Source of the DNA: Clostridia bacterium
Lineage (GTDB): Bacteria; Bacillota; Clostridia; UMGS1810
Assembly: GCA_017549745.1 (NCBI GenBank)
Contig: JAFYUA010000052.1
Coordinates: 1 to 8,439, forward strand
DNA length: 8,439 bases
Direction: 5' to 3'
Shown here: one piece after another, positions 1 to 7,363 of the stretch
Position numbering within the stretch: the stretch's first letter is position 1
How the letters are laid out: each line of letters begins with the position of its first letter
Notes under the pieces: generated by a model
What the model saw: only the letters and a program-made list of their open reading frames with translations
Databases searched by the model: none
What the model was told of the DNA's origin: nothing
Program-made: the position numbers and the translations under genes

Positions 1-1
1 G

Positions 2-2053
2 CTGCACATAAAGCTCAAAAGTGCCATTGAGCAATCGGGCGAGCTTTCGCAGATGTATCGCAATGACCCCGAAGTGAGAAAGCTGCTCGACATTGCAATG
101 AAGCTTGAGGGTTTCCCCCGAAACTCCTCAACACATGCAGCCGGTGTGGTGATTGGCGATGATGAGCTCACGCGCTATGTGCCCCTGCAGGAGTGTGACA
201 CAGGACTTCTCACCCAATATCCCATGGCGGCACTTGAGAAAATCGGACTTCTCAAAATGGATTTTCTGGGGCTTCGCAATCTCACAATAATTGATGATAC
301 CATAGACATGGTAAATGAGCAGTATGGTCTTTCGCTCAGCATTGATTCCATAGACCTTGCCGACCCCAAAACCTTTGAGCTTATCTCAAGAGGCGATACT
401 GACGGCGTGTTTCAGCTTGAAAACCCGGGACTTCAGACCTTCCTTCGAAAATTTGCTCCGTCGAAGCTTTCCGACATCATCACCACCACTTCAATCTATC
501 GTCCCGGCCCCATGGAGCAGATTCCCCTCTTTTTGGAAAATGTGAAAAATCCCGACAAAATAACCTATCGACACCCACTGCTAAAGCCTATTTTAGAAGA
601 TACCTACGGCGTGGCAATATATCAGGAGCAGGTCATGAAGATTGTGCGCTCACTTGCAGGGTATTCTCTCGGCAGAGCCGACCTTGTGCGCCGCACCATG
701 GCAAAGAAAAAGCACAAGGAAATGGCAAGAGAACGCGAGATTTTCATTCATGGTCTTACCGAGAATGGCAAAGTAGTGGCAGAGGGCGCAATCAGGCGCG
801 GAGTAGACGAAAACTGCGCCAATGAAATCTTCGACTCACTGGCGGACTTTGCCAACTATGCCTTCAACAAATCCCACGCCGCCTGCTATGCACTTGTGGC
901 ATATCGCACTGCATGGCTCAAGGCTCACTATCCCACCTGTTATCTTGCCGCGGTGCTGCGCAACTATGTGGGCTACATCAATAAAGCGGTAAAATATATT
1001 GCATCGTTTGCAAAGTATGGCATCAGGGTGCTGCCGCCCGATGTAAACAAGAGCTTCACCCATTTTGCCCCCGAGGGCAGCGATGTGCGCTTTGGTCTTT
1101 GCTGGCTCAAAAATGTGGGCGAGAGATTTCCTTGCCAGATAGCCGACGAGCGATGCAAAAACGGAGATTTCACCTCGTTTGAGGATTTTGTCAGACGAAT
1201 GTCTGCCTATGATATAAACAAACGCAGTGTGGAAATAATGATAAAATGCGGATGCTTTGATTCGCTCTATCCCAACAGGCGTGTGCTTTTGTATAACAGT
1301 GAGCGCCTTGTGGACAAGCACCTTGCCAGAAGCCGCACTCTTGCAGGCGGTCAGCTCGACTGGTTTTCGGCTTTTGATGAGCCCGAGGCCGACGAGCCTC
1401 TGCACAGCAGCGAATGTGAGGATTTTTCAGTCGAAAATAAAATGTCATTTGAATATGAATTTGCAGGTATGTATTTTTCTGGACATCCGCTTGATGCCTA
1501 CAGGCTCAAAATCAGAGCCCTTAGTGATTGCACCGTTGCCGAGCTTTGCGAAAGTCCTGATTTTGACGGCAGGCACTTAAAGCTTTGCGGTCGCATTTCG
1601 GGCATATCATCGAGGCGAACCAAATCGGGCAGAACTCTCACCTCAATGACTTTTTCTGATTTCACAGGTGAGTGCCCTATGGTGGCTTTTGAAAGTGCAA
1701 TGACGCGATATGGCAGCTATATCAAAGAGGGCGAAGCGGTTTGCATTTCGGCCTCGGTATCATGGGCTGATGATGAAAAGGGCGCAGAGCTTATGCTGAA
1801 CTCGGCATCTTCGCTTACCATGGCTCAGATACCGCCTTCAAAAACACTCTACATCCGCGTGAGCGACAGGGCAGCTTTTGATAACCTCAGGCCGCTTTTT
1901 GCCAGGTTCCCCGGTCAGAGCATGCTTTGCGTGCGCATTGCAGATTCGGGGGCGACTCTCAGGTCCGATTCAGACCATAGCATAATGATATCAGACTCAC
2001 TGCTCACCTCTCTTGCGGAAAGGATAGGAGAGGATAATATATATGTAAAATAA
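2..2053 (+). CDS. dnaE: DNA polymerase III subunit alpha (DnaE), C-terminal part, 5' end outside the window
   Basis: Catalytic subunit of the replicative DNA polymerase (family C). The frame is open to the left edge, so the first in-frame ATG at 53 is internal and not a start. Numbering from that Met: KMDFLGL at 69-75 holds the third catalytic aspartate (Asp70), which corresponds to the KFDFLGL motif of E. coli DnaE; the other two (PDxDxDF) would lie upstream of the window. Then come fingers motifs DGVFQLE, RPGPM, IYQEQVM and GRADLVRRTM, and FNKSHAACYA. QLDWF at 434-438 sits where the internal beta-clamp-binding motif is found (E. coli QADMF) and is followed by the usual SGHPLD. An OB-fold-like stretch lies near 505-590, then a C-terminal domain. 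The visible 683 codons are a little over half of a typical 1150-residue DnaE. No PHP or 3'-5' exonuclease part can be judged here. Family assignment is certain; I see no frameshift. Confidence 0.97.
   Translation: MHIKLKSAIEQSGELSQMYRNDPEVRKLLDIAMKLEGFPRNSSTHAAGVVIGDDELTRYVPLQECDTGLLTQYPMAALEKIGLLKMDFLGLRNLTIIDDTIDMVNEQYGLSLSIDSIDLADPKTFELISRGDTDGVFQLENPGLQTFLRKFAPSKLSDIITTTSIYRPGPMEQIPLFLENVKNPDKITYRHPLLKPILEDTYGVAIYQEQVMKIVRSLAGYSLGRADLVRRTMAKKKHKEMAREREIFIHGLTENGKVVAEGAIRRGVDENCANEIFDSLADFANYAFNKSHAACYALVAYRTAWLKAHYPTCYLAAVLRNYVGYINKAVKYIASFAKYGIRVLPPDVNKSFTHFAPEGSDVRFGLCWLKNVGERFPCQIADERCKNGDFTSFEDFVRRMSAYDINKRSVEIMIKCGCFDSLYPNRRVLLYNSERLVDKHLARSRTLAGGQLDWFSAFDEPEADEPLHSSECEDFSVENKMSFEYEFAGMYFSGHPLDAYRLKIRALSDCTVAELCESPDFDGRHLKLCGRISGISSRRTKSGRTLTSMTFSDFTGECPMVAFESAMTRYGSYIKEGEAVCISASVSWADDEKGAELMLNSASSLTMAQIPPSKTLYIRVSDRAAFDNLRPLFARFPGQSMLCVRIADSGATLRSDSDHSIMISDSLLTSLAERIGEDNIYVK
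1352..1366 (+). other. Internal beta-clamp-binding motif QLDWF in DnaE
   Basis: The pentapeptide QLDWF fits the bacterial clamp-binding consensus QL(S/D)LF, with Trp in place of the first hydrophobic residue. It lies between the helix-hairpin-helix region and the SGHPLD/OB region, as QADMF does in E. coli DnaE. Role as the contact with the DnaN sliding clamp is inferred from position and fit. Confidence 0.7.
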
Positions 2054-2103
2054 CATTAACTGCGGCTATATTTATGTCAAAATTGAGCTATTAAACCAAA
2101 AAT

Positions 2104-2119
2104 ATCAATCTCACTTGAT
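2104..2119 (+). repeat. Small inverted repeat before the pfkA promoter
   Basis: ATCAA (2104-2108) and TTGAT (2115-2119) form a short hairpin with a six-base loop. The stem can be extended by three A-T pairs across one mismatch and is followed by a run of five T. It could be a weak AT-only terminator of dnaE or a binding site just upstream of the -35 box. It may also be chance in AT-rich DNA. Confidence 0.3.
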
Positions 2120-2121
2120 TT

Positions 2122-2150
2122 TTGACAAAAAATAGTATATATTATATAAG
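2122..2150 (+). promoter_or_regulatory. Candidate sigma-A promoter for pfkA and genes downstream
   Basis: A perfect TTGACA -35 box (2122-2127) is followed after 17 bp by TATAAG (2145-2150), five of six matches to the -10 consensus. Transcription would start near 2157 and give a leader of about 44 nt before the pfkA ATG. The spacer and the bases after it hold further TATA-like boxes, including exact TATAAT at 2154-2159 and 2159-2164, but these lack a -35 box at the proper distance. This is the only convincing promoter between dnaE and folC. Confidence 0.7.
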
Positions 2151-2187
2151 GGTTATAATATAATACGCAAGTGTTATTTTACTTTAT

Positions 2188-2193
2188 AGGAGG
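2188..2193 (+). promoter_or_regulatory. Ribosome binding site of pfkA
   Basis: AGGAGG lies 7 nt before the ATG at 2201 and fixes that codon as the start. A longer reading from GTG at 2171 would add ten residues that no PfkA family member has, and would place this site inside the gene. Confidence 0.9.
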
Positions 2194-2200
2194 AAATATA

Positions 2201-3199
2201 ATGGAAATCAAAACAGTTGGTGTGCTCACAAGCGGCGGCGATGCTCCTGGCATGAATGCTGCCATACGCTCTGTTGTAAGATATGGTCTTTCCAGAGGCT
2301 TCAAAATGGTCGGCGTTGAAAGAGGCTATCATGGTCTTTTGCGCGGCGAATTTTTAGACCTCGACGCTTCAAGCGTGTGTGACCTTATTCAAAGAGGCGG
2401 CACAGTTTTGCAGACTGCCCGCAGCAAACAGTTTGCCACACCTGAGGGCATTGCTCAGGCAGTGGAGGTTGCCAAAGAAAAGGGAATTGACGCTTTGGTT
2501 GTCATTGGCGGTGACGGTTCATTCCGCGGTGCGCAAAAGCTTTCTGAAAACGGCCTGCCCACAATAGGCATTCCCGGCACAATCGACAATGACATTTCAT
2601 GCACAGAATATACAATCGGCTATGACACTGCACTCAACACCGCCATGGAAGCGGTGGACAAGGTGCGCGACACAGCCACAAGCCATCAGCGCTGCTCACT
2701 CATTGAGGTTATGGGCAGAAATGCCGGCTACATTGCAATTGAGGTTGCTCTTGCCACAGGTGCCGAGATGGTTCTCGTGCCCGAAAAAGACAGAGCTTGC
2801 CCAAGAGTTGAGCTTGTCAACAGAATTGTAGACGACATCAAAATAGGTCAGGCAGTAGGCAAAAAGCACCACATCGTCATCATTGCCGAAGGCGTGGGAG
2901 GCTCTCAGGAGCTTGCCGAAATGATTGAAGAATGCACAGGCGTAGAAACAAGAGCCACAGTTCTGGGTCATATCCAGCGCGGCGGAAGCCCCACAATTCA
3001 TGACAGGGTGGTTGCTGCTCAAATGGGCATGAAAGCCATCGACCTTCTTTCGGAGGGCAAATCCAATCGTGTGGTAATAATCAAAAACGGTCAGCTCAGT
3101 GACATGGATATAAACGAAGGTCTTGCAATGCAGAAAACCGTTTCTGATTTTGACTATCGTCTGGTAGGCAATCTTTCCAGAGGTATGTGGAATAGCTAA
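2201..3199 (+). CDS. pfkA: ATP-dependent 6-phosphofructokinase
   Basis: Phosphorylates fructose 6-phosphate to fructose 1,6-bisphosphate with ATP, the committing step of glycolysis; cytoplasmic and normally a homotetramer. The 332 residues are close to the usual 320. The N-terminal nucleotide loop is SGGDAPGMNAAIR (11-23). GGDGS (103-107) has Gly106, the residue typical of ATP use; PPi-dependent enzymes carry Asp there. PGTIDND (125-131) has Gly126, where PPi enzymes have Lys, and Asp129 matches the catalytic base Asp127 of E. coli PfkA. MGRNAGYIA (171-179) binds substrate. The start is set by the AGGAGG site. The gene follows dnaE, an order common in Firmicutes (in Bacillus with acc genes between), but accA and accD are absent here, and no pyruvate kinase gene follows. 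It is probably the first gene of a transcript running through folC. Confidence 0.97.
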   Translation: MEIKTVGVLTSGGDAPGMNAAIRSVVRYGLSRGFKMVGVERGYHGLLRGEFLDLDASSVCDLIQRGGTVLQTARSKQFATPEGIAQAVEVAKEKGIDALVVIGGDGSFRGAQKLSENGLPTIGIPGTIDNDISCTEYTIGYDTALNTAMEAVDKVRDTATSHQRCSLIEVMGRNAGYIAIEVALATGAEMVLVPEKDRACPRVELVNRIVDDIKIGQAVGKKHHIVIIAEGVGGSQELAEMIEECTGVETRATVLGHIQRGGSPTIHDRVVAAQMGMKAIDLLSEGKSNRVVIIKNGQLSDMDINEGLAMQKTVSDFDYRLVGNLSRGMWNS

Positions 3200-3203
3200 G
3201 GAG
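3198..3203 (+). promoter_or_regulatory. Ribosome binding site of the 58-residue membrane protein gene
   Basis: AAGGAG overlaps the last two bases of the pfkA stop codon and sits 8 nt before the ATG at 3212. Its good match and spacing are the main reason to accept the short gene as real, and the overlap suggests translational coupling to pfkA. Confidence 0.8.
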
Positions 3204-3211
3204 AATTTCAA

Positions 3212-3388
3212 ATGAAAACTTTAGCACTTGTCCTGCTTGTTTTGGGAGCATGTGTGTCATATGGTTCAAAGCTCATAGTTTCCAAAATGCTCAGAGACAA
3301 AAGAGAAGCAAATGATGCAGACTATGTATATGTAAAGCTTGCAGGCTTTGCACTTGTGCTCAGCGCAGCTCTTATCATACTACTTTAA
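3212..3388 (+). CDS. Small membrane protein of unknown function (58 residues)
   Basis: I do not recognise this protein. The frame begins MKTLALVLLVLGACV and ends SAALIILL. It has two hydrophobic stretches, about residues 3-24 and 43-58, joined by a polar linker (about 25-42) with KMLRDKRE at its start. By the positive-inside rule the linker would be cytoplasmic and both ends outside: a two-helix hairpin. LGAC at 11-14 loosely resembles a lipobox, but the n-region is only MKT and the sequence after Cys14 stays hydrophobic, so a membrane helix is likelier than a lipoprotein signal. Support for a real gene: a good Shine-Dalgarno site, a 12-bp gap to pfkA, a 14-bp gap to valS, and the fact that it fills the space between two operon genes. 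No function can be given from sequence. Confidence 0.8.
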   Translation: MKTLALVLLVLGACVSYGSKLIVSKMLRDKREANDADYVYVKLAGFALVLSAALIILL

Positions 3389-3394
3389 AGGAGA
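3387..3394 (+). promoter_or_regulatory. Ribosome binding site of valS
   Basis: AAAGGAGA overlaps the stop codon of the small gene and lies 8 nt before the valS ATG at 3403. The 14-bp gap leaves no room for a T-box leader or a separate promoter directly before valS. Confidence 0.85.
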
Positions 3395-3402
3395 AAATTC
3401 TG

Positions 3403-6036
3403 ATGAATACCAAAAAGGAACTGGCAAAAACCTACAACCCATCCGAAGTAGAAGACAGAATCTACTCACAATGGGTTGACAAAGGTTATTTTCATGCCGA
3501 AATCGATAAAAACAAAAAACCCTTCACCATAGTTATTCCACCCCCGAATGTTACAGGTCAGCTTCACATGGGTCATGCCCTTGATGAAACTCTGCAGGAC
3601 ATTCTGATTCGCTACAAAAGAATGCAGGGCTACAGCACCCTTTGGGTGCCCGGCACCGACCATGCAGGCATAGCCACTCAGATAAAGGTGGAAGAAGAGC
3701 TTCGTGTCAACGAAGGTCTCACACGCTATGACCTCGGCAGAGAAAAATTCCTCAAGAGAGTGTGGCAGTGGAAGGAAAAATACGGCAGCCGCATTATAAA
3801 TCAGCTCAAAAAAATCGGCTCATCTTGCGACTGGGACAGAGAGCGTTTCACAATGGACGAAGGCTGCTCCAAGGCCGTGAAAGAGGTTTTTGTAAATCTC
3901 TACAACAAAGGTCTCATATATCAGGGCAGCCGCATCATCAACTGGTGCCCTCATTGTATCACTGCTCTTTCTGATGCAGAGGTAGACCATGCAGAACAGC
4001 CCGGTAATTTCTGGCACATCAAATATAATGTGAAAGACAGTGACGAATATGTAGTCATTGCCACCACCCGTCCTGAGACTCTCTTTGGTGATACTGCCGT
4101 TGCAGTAAACCCCGAAGATGAAAGATATGCTTCACTCGTCGGCAAAACACTCATTCTTCCCCTTGTGGGCAGAGAAATTCCCGTTATTGCCGATGAATAT
4201 GTTGACAAAGAATTCGGCACAGGCTGCGTGAAAATCACACCTGCCCATGACCCCAATGACTTTGAAGTGGGTCTGCGTCATAACCTCGAGCAGATAAAGG
4301 TTATGAATGACGATGCCACCATGAATGCCTATGCAGGCAAATATGAGGGCATGGATCGCTATGAATGCCGCAAGCAGATGATTGAAGACCTCCGCGAGAT
4401 GGGTCTGCTTCTCAAGATAGAAGACCACTCCCACAATGTAGGTCAGTGCTACCGTTGCGGCACCACAGTAGAGCCCATCATCTCCAAACAGTGGTTTGTA
4501 AAGATGGAGCCCCTTGCAAAGCCTGCAATCGACGCTGTAAAAAATGATGAAACACAGTTTATCCCCGAGCACTTTGAAAAGATATATTTCCACTGGCTCG
4601 AAAACATACGCGACTGGTGCATTTCCCGTCAGCTTTGGTGGGGTCACAGAATCCCCGCTTTCTATTGCGATGATTGCAATGAGATGATTGTCACCAAAGA
4701 AGACGGCGCAATCTGCCCCAAATGCGGCAAGCCCATGCGTCAGGATCCCGACACTCTCGACACATGGTTCAGCTCAGCGCTGTGGCCTTTCTCCACTCTC
4801 GGTTGGCCCGACAAAACCGAAGAGATGGAATATTTTTACCCCACAAGCGTGCTTGTCACAGGCTATGACATCATTCCTTTCTGGGTAATGAGAATGATGT
4901 TCTCAGGTCTTGAACACACAGGTCAGGTTCCGTTTGACAAGGTGTTCATCCATGGTCTTGTGCGCGACAGTCAGGGCAGAAAGATGAGTAAATCCCTCGG
5001 CAACGGCATCGACCCGCTGGAGATTGTGTCTGAATATGGCGCCGATGCTCTGCGCTTCACTCTTGCCACAGGCAACTCCCCCGGCAACGACATGCGCTTC
5101 CATCTTGAAAGAGTAGAAGCAAGCCGTAACTTTGCCAATAAGATATGGAACGCTTCAAGATTCCTCATGATGAATCTTTCTATAGACGAAATCAAGCTCC
5201 CCGATGCATCAGAGCTTAAGCTCGAAGACAAATGGATTCTTTCGGCATACAACAACCTCGTGCGCGAAGTTACCGAGAATCTCAACAACTTTGAACTCGG
5301 CATTGCAGTGTCCAAACTCTATGACTTCATTTGGGATAACTACTGCGATTGGTACATCGAGCTTGTAAAACCCCGTCTGTATGAAAAAGACGGTGCCGAC
5401 AAGACCGCCCAGAGCGTACTTAGCTATGTGCTCATAGGCTCTCTCAAGCTTCTGCATCCGTTCATGCCTTTCATCACCGAAGAAATCTTCTCGGGTCTGC
5501 CCACAGGAGAAGAGAGCATAATGATAAGCAAATGGCCCGAATTTGACCCTGCTCTTTGCTATGACGAAGAAGAAAAGAGAATGCACATCATCATGGATGC
5601 AATCCGCAGTGTGCGCAACATCCGTGCTCAGATGAATGTAGTGCCCTCTCGCAAAGCAAAGCTCATCATCGTGGCTCAGGATGCAGCAGTTTTTGAAGGC
5701 ACAGCGTCCTTCTTTGAAAAGCTTGCTTCTGCATCTGAAACCGTGGTGACCGAGTCTGCAGGCTCTGTAGATGACAATGCAGTAAATGTTGTTGTAGAGG
5801 GTGCAACCATATACATTCCTCTCGATGAGCTCGTTGACCGCGCCAAAGAGATAGAGCGTCTTGAAAAAGAACTCAAAACCTTAGAGGGCGAAATCATGAG
5901 AGTTGAGGGCAAGCTCGGCAATGCTGGCTTTGTGGCAAAAGCTCCTGCACATGTTGTAGAAGAAGAAAAAGCCAAAGGCGAAAAATATGCCAAAATGCTC
6001 TCTGAGGTAAAGGCAAGTCTTGAAAAACTGAAATAA
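3403..6036 (+). CDS. valS: Valine--tRNA ligase (ValRS)
   Basis: Class I aminoacyl-tRNA synthetase that charges tRNA-Val in the cytoplasm and edits mischarged threonine. The 877 residues match the bacterial family. PPPNVTGQLHMGHAL (46-60) contains the HIGH-type signature HMGH (55-58), and KMSKS is at 527-531. The CP1 editing domain shows ATTRPET (220-226) and AHDPND (281-286). CYRC (349-352) is followed by a zinc-ribbon-like set, Cys422, Cys425, Cys438 and Cys441 (CX2C-X12-CX2C). DWCISRQLWWGHRIP and DTWFSSALWP are typical of ValRS. The last 70 residues, rich in Glu and Lys with regular leucines, form the C-terminal tRNA-binding coiled coil. The ATG start has a strong ribosome binding site. Followed directly by folC, a pairing also seen in Bacillus. 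Unlike many Firmicutes valS genes it has no T-box leader in this window. Confidence 0.98.
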   Translation: MNTKKELAKTYNPSEVEDRIYSQWVDKGYFHAEIDKNKKPFTIVIPPPNVTGQLHMGHALDETLQDILIRYKRMQGYSTLWVPGTDHAGIATQIKVEEELRVNEGLTRYDLGREKFLKRVWQWKEKYGSRIINQLKKIGSSCDWDRERFTMDEGCSKAVKEVFVNLYNKGLIYQGSRIINWCPHCITALSDAEVDHAEQPGNFWHIKYNVKDSDEYVVIATTRPETLFGDTAVAVNPEDERYASLVGKTLILPLVGREIPVIADEYVDKEFGTGCVKITPAHDPNDFEVGLRHNLEQIKVMNDDATMNAYAGKYEGMDRYECRKQMIEDLREMGLLLKIEDHSHNVGQCYRCGTTVEPIISKQWFVKMEPLAKPAIDAVKNDETQFIPEHFEKIYFHWLENIRDWCISRQLWWGHRIPAFYCDDCNEMIVTKEDGAICPKCGKPMRQDPDTLDTWFSSALWPFSTLGWPDKTEEMEYFYPTSVLVTGYDIIPFWVMRMMFSGLEHTGQVPFDKVFIHGLVRDSQGRKMSKSLGNGIDPLEIVSEYGADALRFTLATGNSPGNDMRFHLERVEASRNFANKIWNASRFLMMNLSIDEIKLPDASELKLEDKWILSAYNNLVREVTENLNNFELGIAVSKLYDFIWDNYCDWYIELVKPRLYEKDGADKTAQSVLSYVLIGSLKLLHPFMPFITEEIFSGLPTGEESIMISKWPEFDPALCYDEEEKRMHIIMDAIRSVRNIRAQMNVVPSRKAKLIIVAQDAAVFEGTASFFEKLASASETVVTESAGSVDDNAVNVVVEGATIYIPLDELVDRAKEIERLEKELKTLEGEIMRVEGKLGNAGFVAKAPAHVVEEEKAKGEKYAKMLSEVKASLEKLK

Positions 6037-6041
6037 GGTGA
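6035..6041 (+). promoter_or_regulatory. Ribosome binding site that favours a TTG start for folC
   Basis: AAGGTGA overlaps the valS stop codon. It pairs partly with the 16S rRNA 3' end (AGGTGA is part of the extended AGGAGGTGATC complement) and lies 5 nt before TTG at 6047. The upstream GTG at 6038 lies inside this site and has no Shine-Dalgarno sequence of its own. Confidence 0.5.
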
Positions 6042-6046
6042 ATCAA

Positions 6047-7306
6047 TTGGTCAAAACTGCAAATGATGCAATAGACTATATTCATTCGCTGCATCGTTTC
6101 GGCAAAAAGAGCGGTCTTTCAAACATAACCGTTATGCTTGAAAGGCTGGGCAATCCGCATGCTTCAATGCGCTTTGTCCATGTTGCAGGCACCAACGGCA
6201 AGGGCTCTGTGTCGAACATGATAAAAAATATTTTGACAAATCACGGATATAAGGTGGGGTATTATACCTCACCTTATATTGAATTTTTCAGCGAAAGAAT
6301 ATGCATCGGCAACGAAATGATTTCTGATGCCGACCTGGTGTACTATACCAACAGGGTGATGGAGGTATGCCATGACATTCACCCTATAGAATTTGAATTT
6401 ATAACCGCCATGGCAATGCTTTACTTCCGCGATAAGTGTTGTGACATCAATGTGCTTGAGGTGGGTCTTGGCGGTCGCTTTGATGCCACCAATGTCATAG
6501 GCACGCCTCTTTTGAATGTCATCACGCCCATAGGCCTTGACCACACGGCAATTCTTGGCGACACTCTGGAGAAAATCGCCTTTGAAAAAGCAGGCACCAT
6601 CAAGCCAGGCTCTACAGTTGTGGTAAGCCGCATGATGAACCCCGCGTGCCTCGGCGTGATTGAGCAAAAATGCAAAGAAACCTCATCTAAGCTCATCGTG
6701 CCCGATTGCGCTGCGCAAAATGCTTTGTTTGAGCTTTCGGGCACATCGTTTGACTATAAGGGCAAAAGCTACAATCTTTCGCTTCGCGGCACCTATCAGC
6801 TCGACAATGCCGTCACAGCCATCGAGGCAGCATATGCTCTCATGTCCAAAATAGAGCTTTGCCAATCTGACATTACCTGCGGCCTTGCCTCATCATTTTG
6901 GAAATGCCGCTTTGAAGTGATGGGCGCCTCTCCTGCCACTGTGCTCGACGGTGCTCACAATAGCCACGGCATCAGGGCACTTATGCAAAGCATCGATGCA
7001 TATTTCCCCTCAGGCAAAAGAGTGTTCCTTTTTTCCATGCTCAGCGAAAAAGACTGGCAGGAGAGTGTGGACCTCATAGCGCAAAAGGCCGATGTCATTG
7101 TGCTCACCAAAGTGCCGTCACTTCGCGCATCTGACACCGATGCCATGCGTGAGCGTCTGGAGTCTTTTGGAGTGGAGTGTATATGCATCGATGACTATGC
7201 CCAAGCATATCATGAAGCACTCAGCCTTGCAGGCACAGGCGGCAATGTGTTTGTGTTTGGCTCGCTGTATCTTGCAGGTGCACTCAGAGTGCATGTCGAA
7301 AATTGA
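6047..7306 (+). CDS. folC: Bifunctional dihydrofolate synthase / folylpolyglutamate synthase
   Basis: Mur-ligase-type enzyme that adds glutamate to folates (FPGS) and, in most bacteria, to dihydropteroate (DHFS), using ATP in the cytoplasm. Residues from the TTG start: YIHSLHRFG at 11-19, P-loop HVAGTNGKGS at 45-54, YTSPYIEFFSERI at 73-85, EVGLGGRFDATN at 138-149, DHTAILGDTLEKIAFEKAG at 165-183, and DGAHN at 301-305. Length of 419 residues fits the family. I chose TTG at 6047 because it has AAGGTGA before it and gives the usual N-terminus, about ten residues before YIHSL; GTG at 6038, one base after the valS stop, is the alternative and adds three residues. Two positions look unusual: FWKCRFEV where the family normally has WPGR(F/L)E, and DGAHNS where DGAHNP is usual. 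Last gene before a terminator. Whether DHFS activity is retained cannot be judged from the sequence. Confidence 0.95.
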   Translation: MVKTANDAIDYIHSLHRFGKKSGLSNITVMLERLGNPHASMRFVHVAGTNGKGSVSNMIKNILTNHGYKVGYYTSPYIEFFSERICIGNEMISDADLVYYTNRVMEVCHDIHPIEFEFITAMAMLYFRDKCCDINVLEVGLGGRFDATNVIGTPLLNVITPIGLDHTAILGDTLEKIAFEKAGTIKPGSTVVVSRMMNPACLGVIEQKCKETSSKLIVPDCAAQNALFELSGTSFDYKGKSYNLSLRGTYQLDNAVTAIEAAYALMSKIELCQSDITCGLASSFWKCRFEVMGASPATVLDGAHNSHGIRALMQSIDAYFPSGKRVFLFSMLSEKDWQESVDLIAQKADVIVLTKVPSLRASDTDAMRERLESFGVECICIDDYAQAYHEALSLAGTGGNVFVFGSLYLAGALRVHVEN

Positions 7307-7318
7307 AGATGAAAAGAC

Positions 7319-7363
7319 AAAACCTCTCATTTCCCGACAAAGGGAAACGGGAGGTTTTCTTGA
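7319..7363 (+). terminator. Rho-independent terminator after folC
   Basis: Arms 7319-7335 and 7342-7358 pair over 17 positions with one G-T wobble and one A-C mismatch, closed by a six-base loop (GACAAA, 7336-7341). The stem ends in A4/T4, and the following bases TTTTCTTG form a short U-rich tail. It begins 12 bases after the folC stop and should end the pfkA-orf58-valS-folC transcript. Confidence 0.88.

Noticed and set aside
836..1405. 189-codon open frame on the - strand inside dnaE
   Set aside because: It lies fully antisense to a strongly conserved dnaE region, shows no recognisable domain, and follows from the codon bias of the real gene. The same holds for the antisense frames of about 170 codons in pfkA and valS.
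2171..2200. Longer pfkA start at GTG 2171
   Set aside because: It would add ten residues absent from PfkA proteins and has no ribosome binding site, whereas ATG 2201 has a perfect AGGAGG at 7 nt.
2054..2200. T-box or other riboswitch in the dnaE-pfkA gap
   Set aside because: The gap is only 147 bp, almost pure A/T, and lacks the T-box sequence and any GC-containing terminator stem.
3239..3256. Lipobox LGAC in the small membrane protein
   Set aside because: The n-region is only three residues, the signal would be very short, and the hydrophobic stretch goes on past the cysteine, so a plain membrane helix is likelier.
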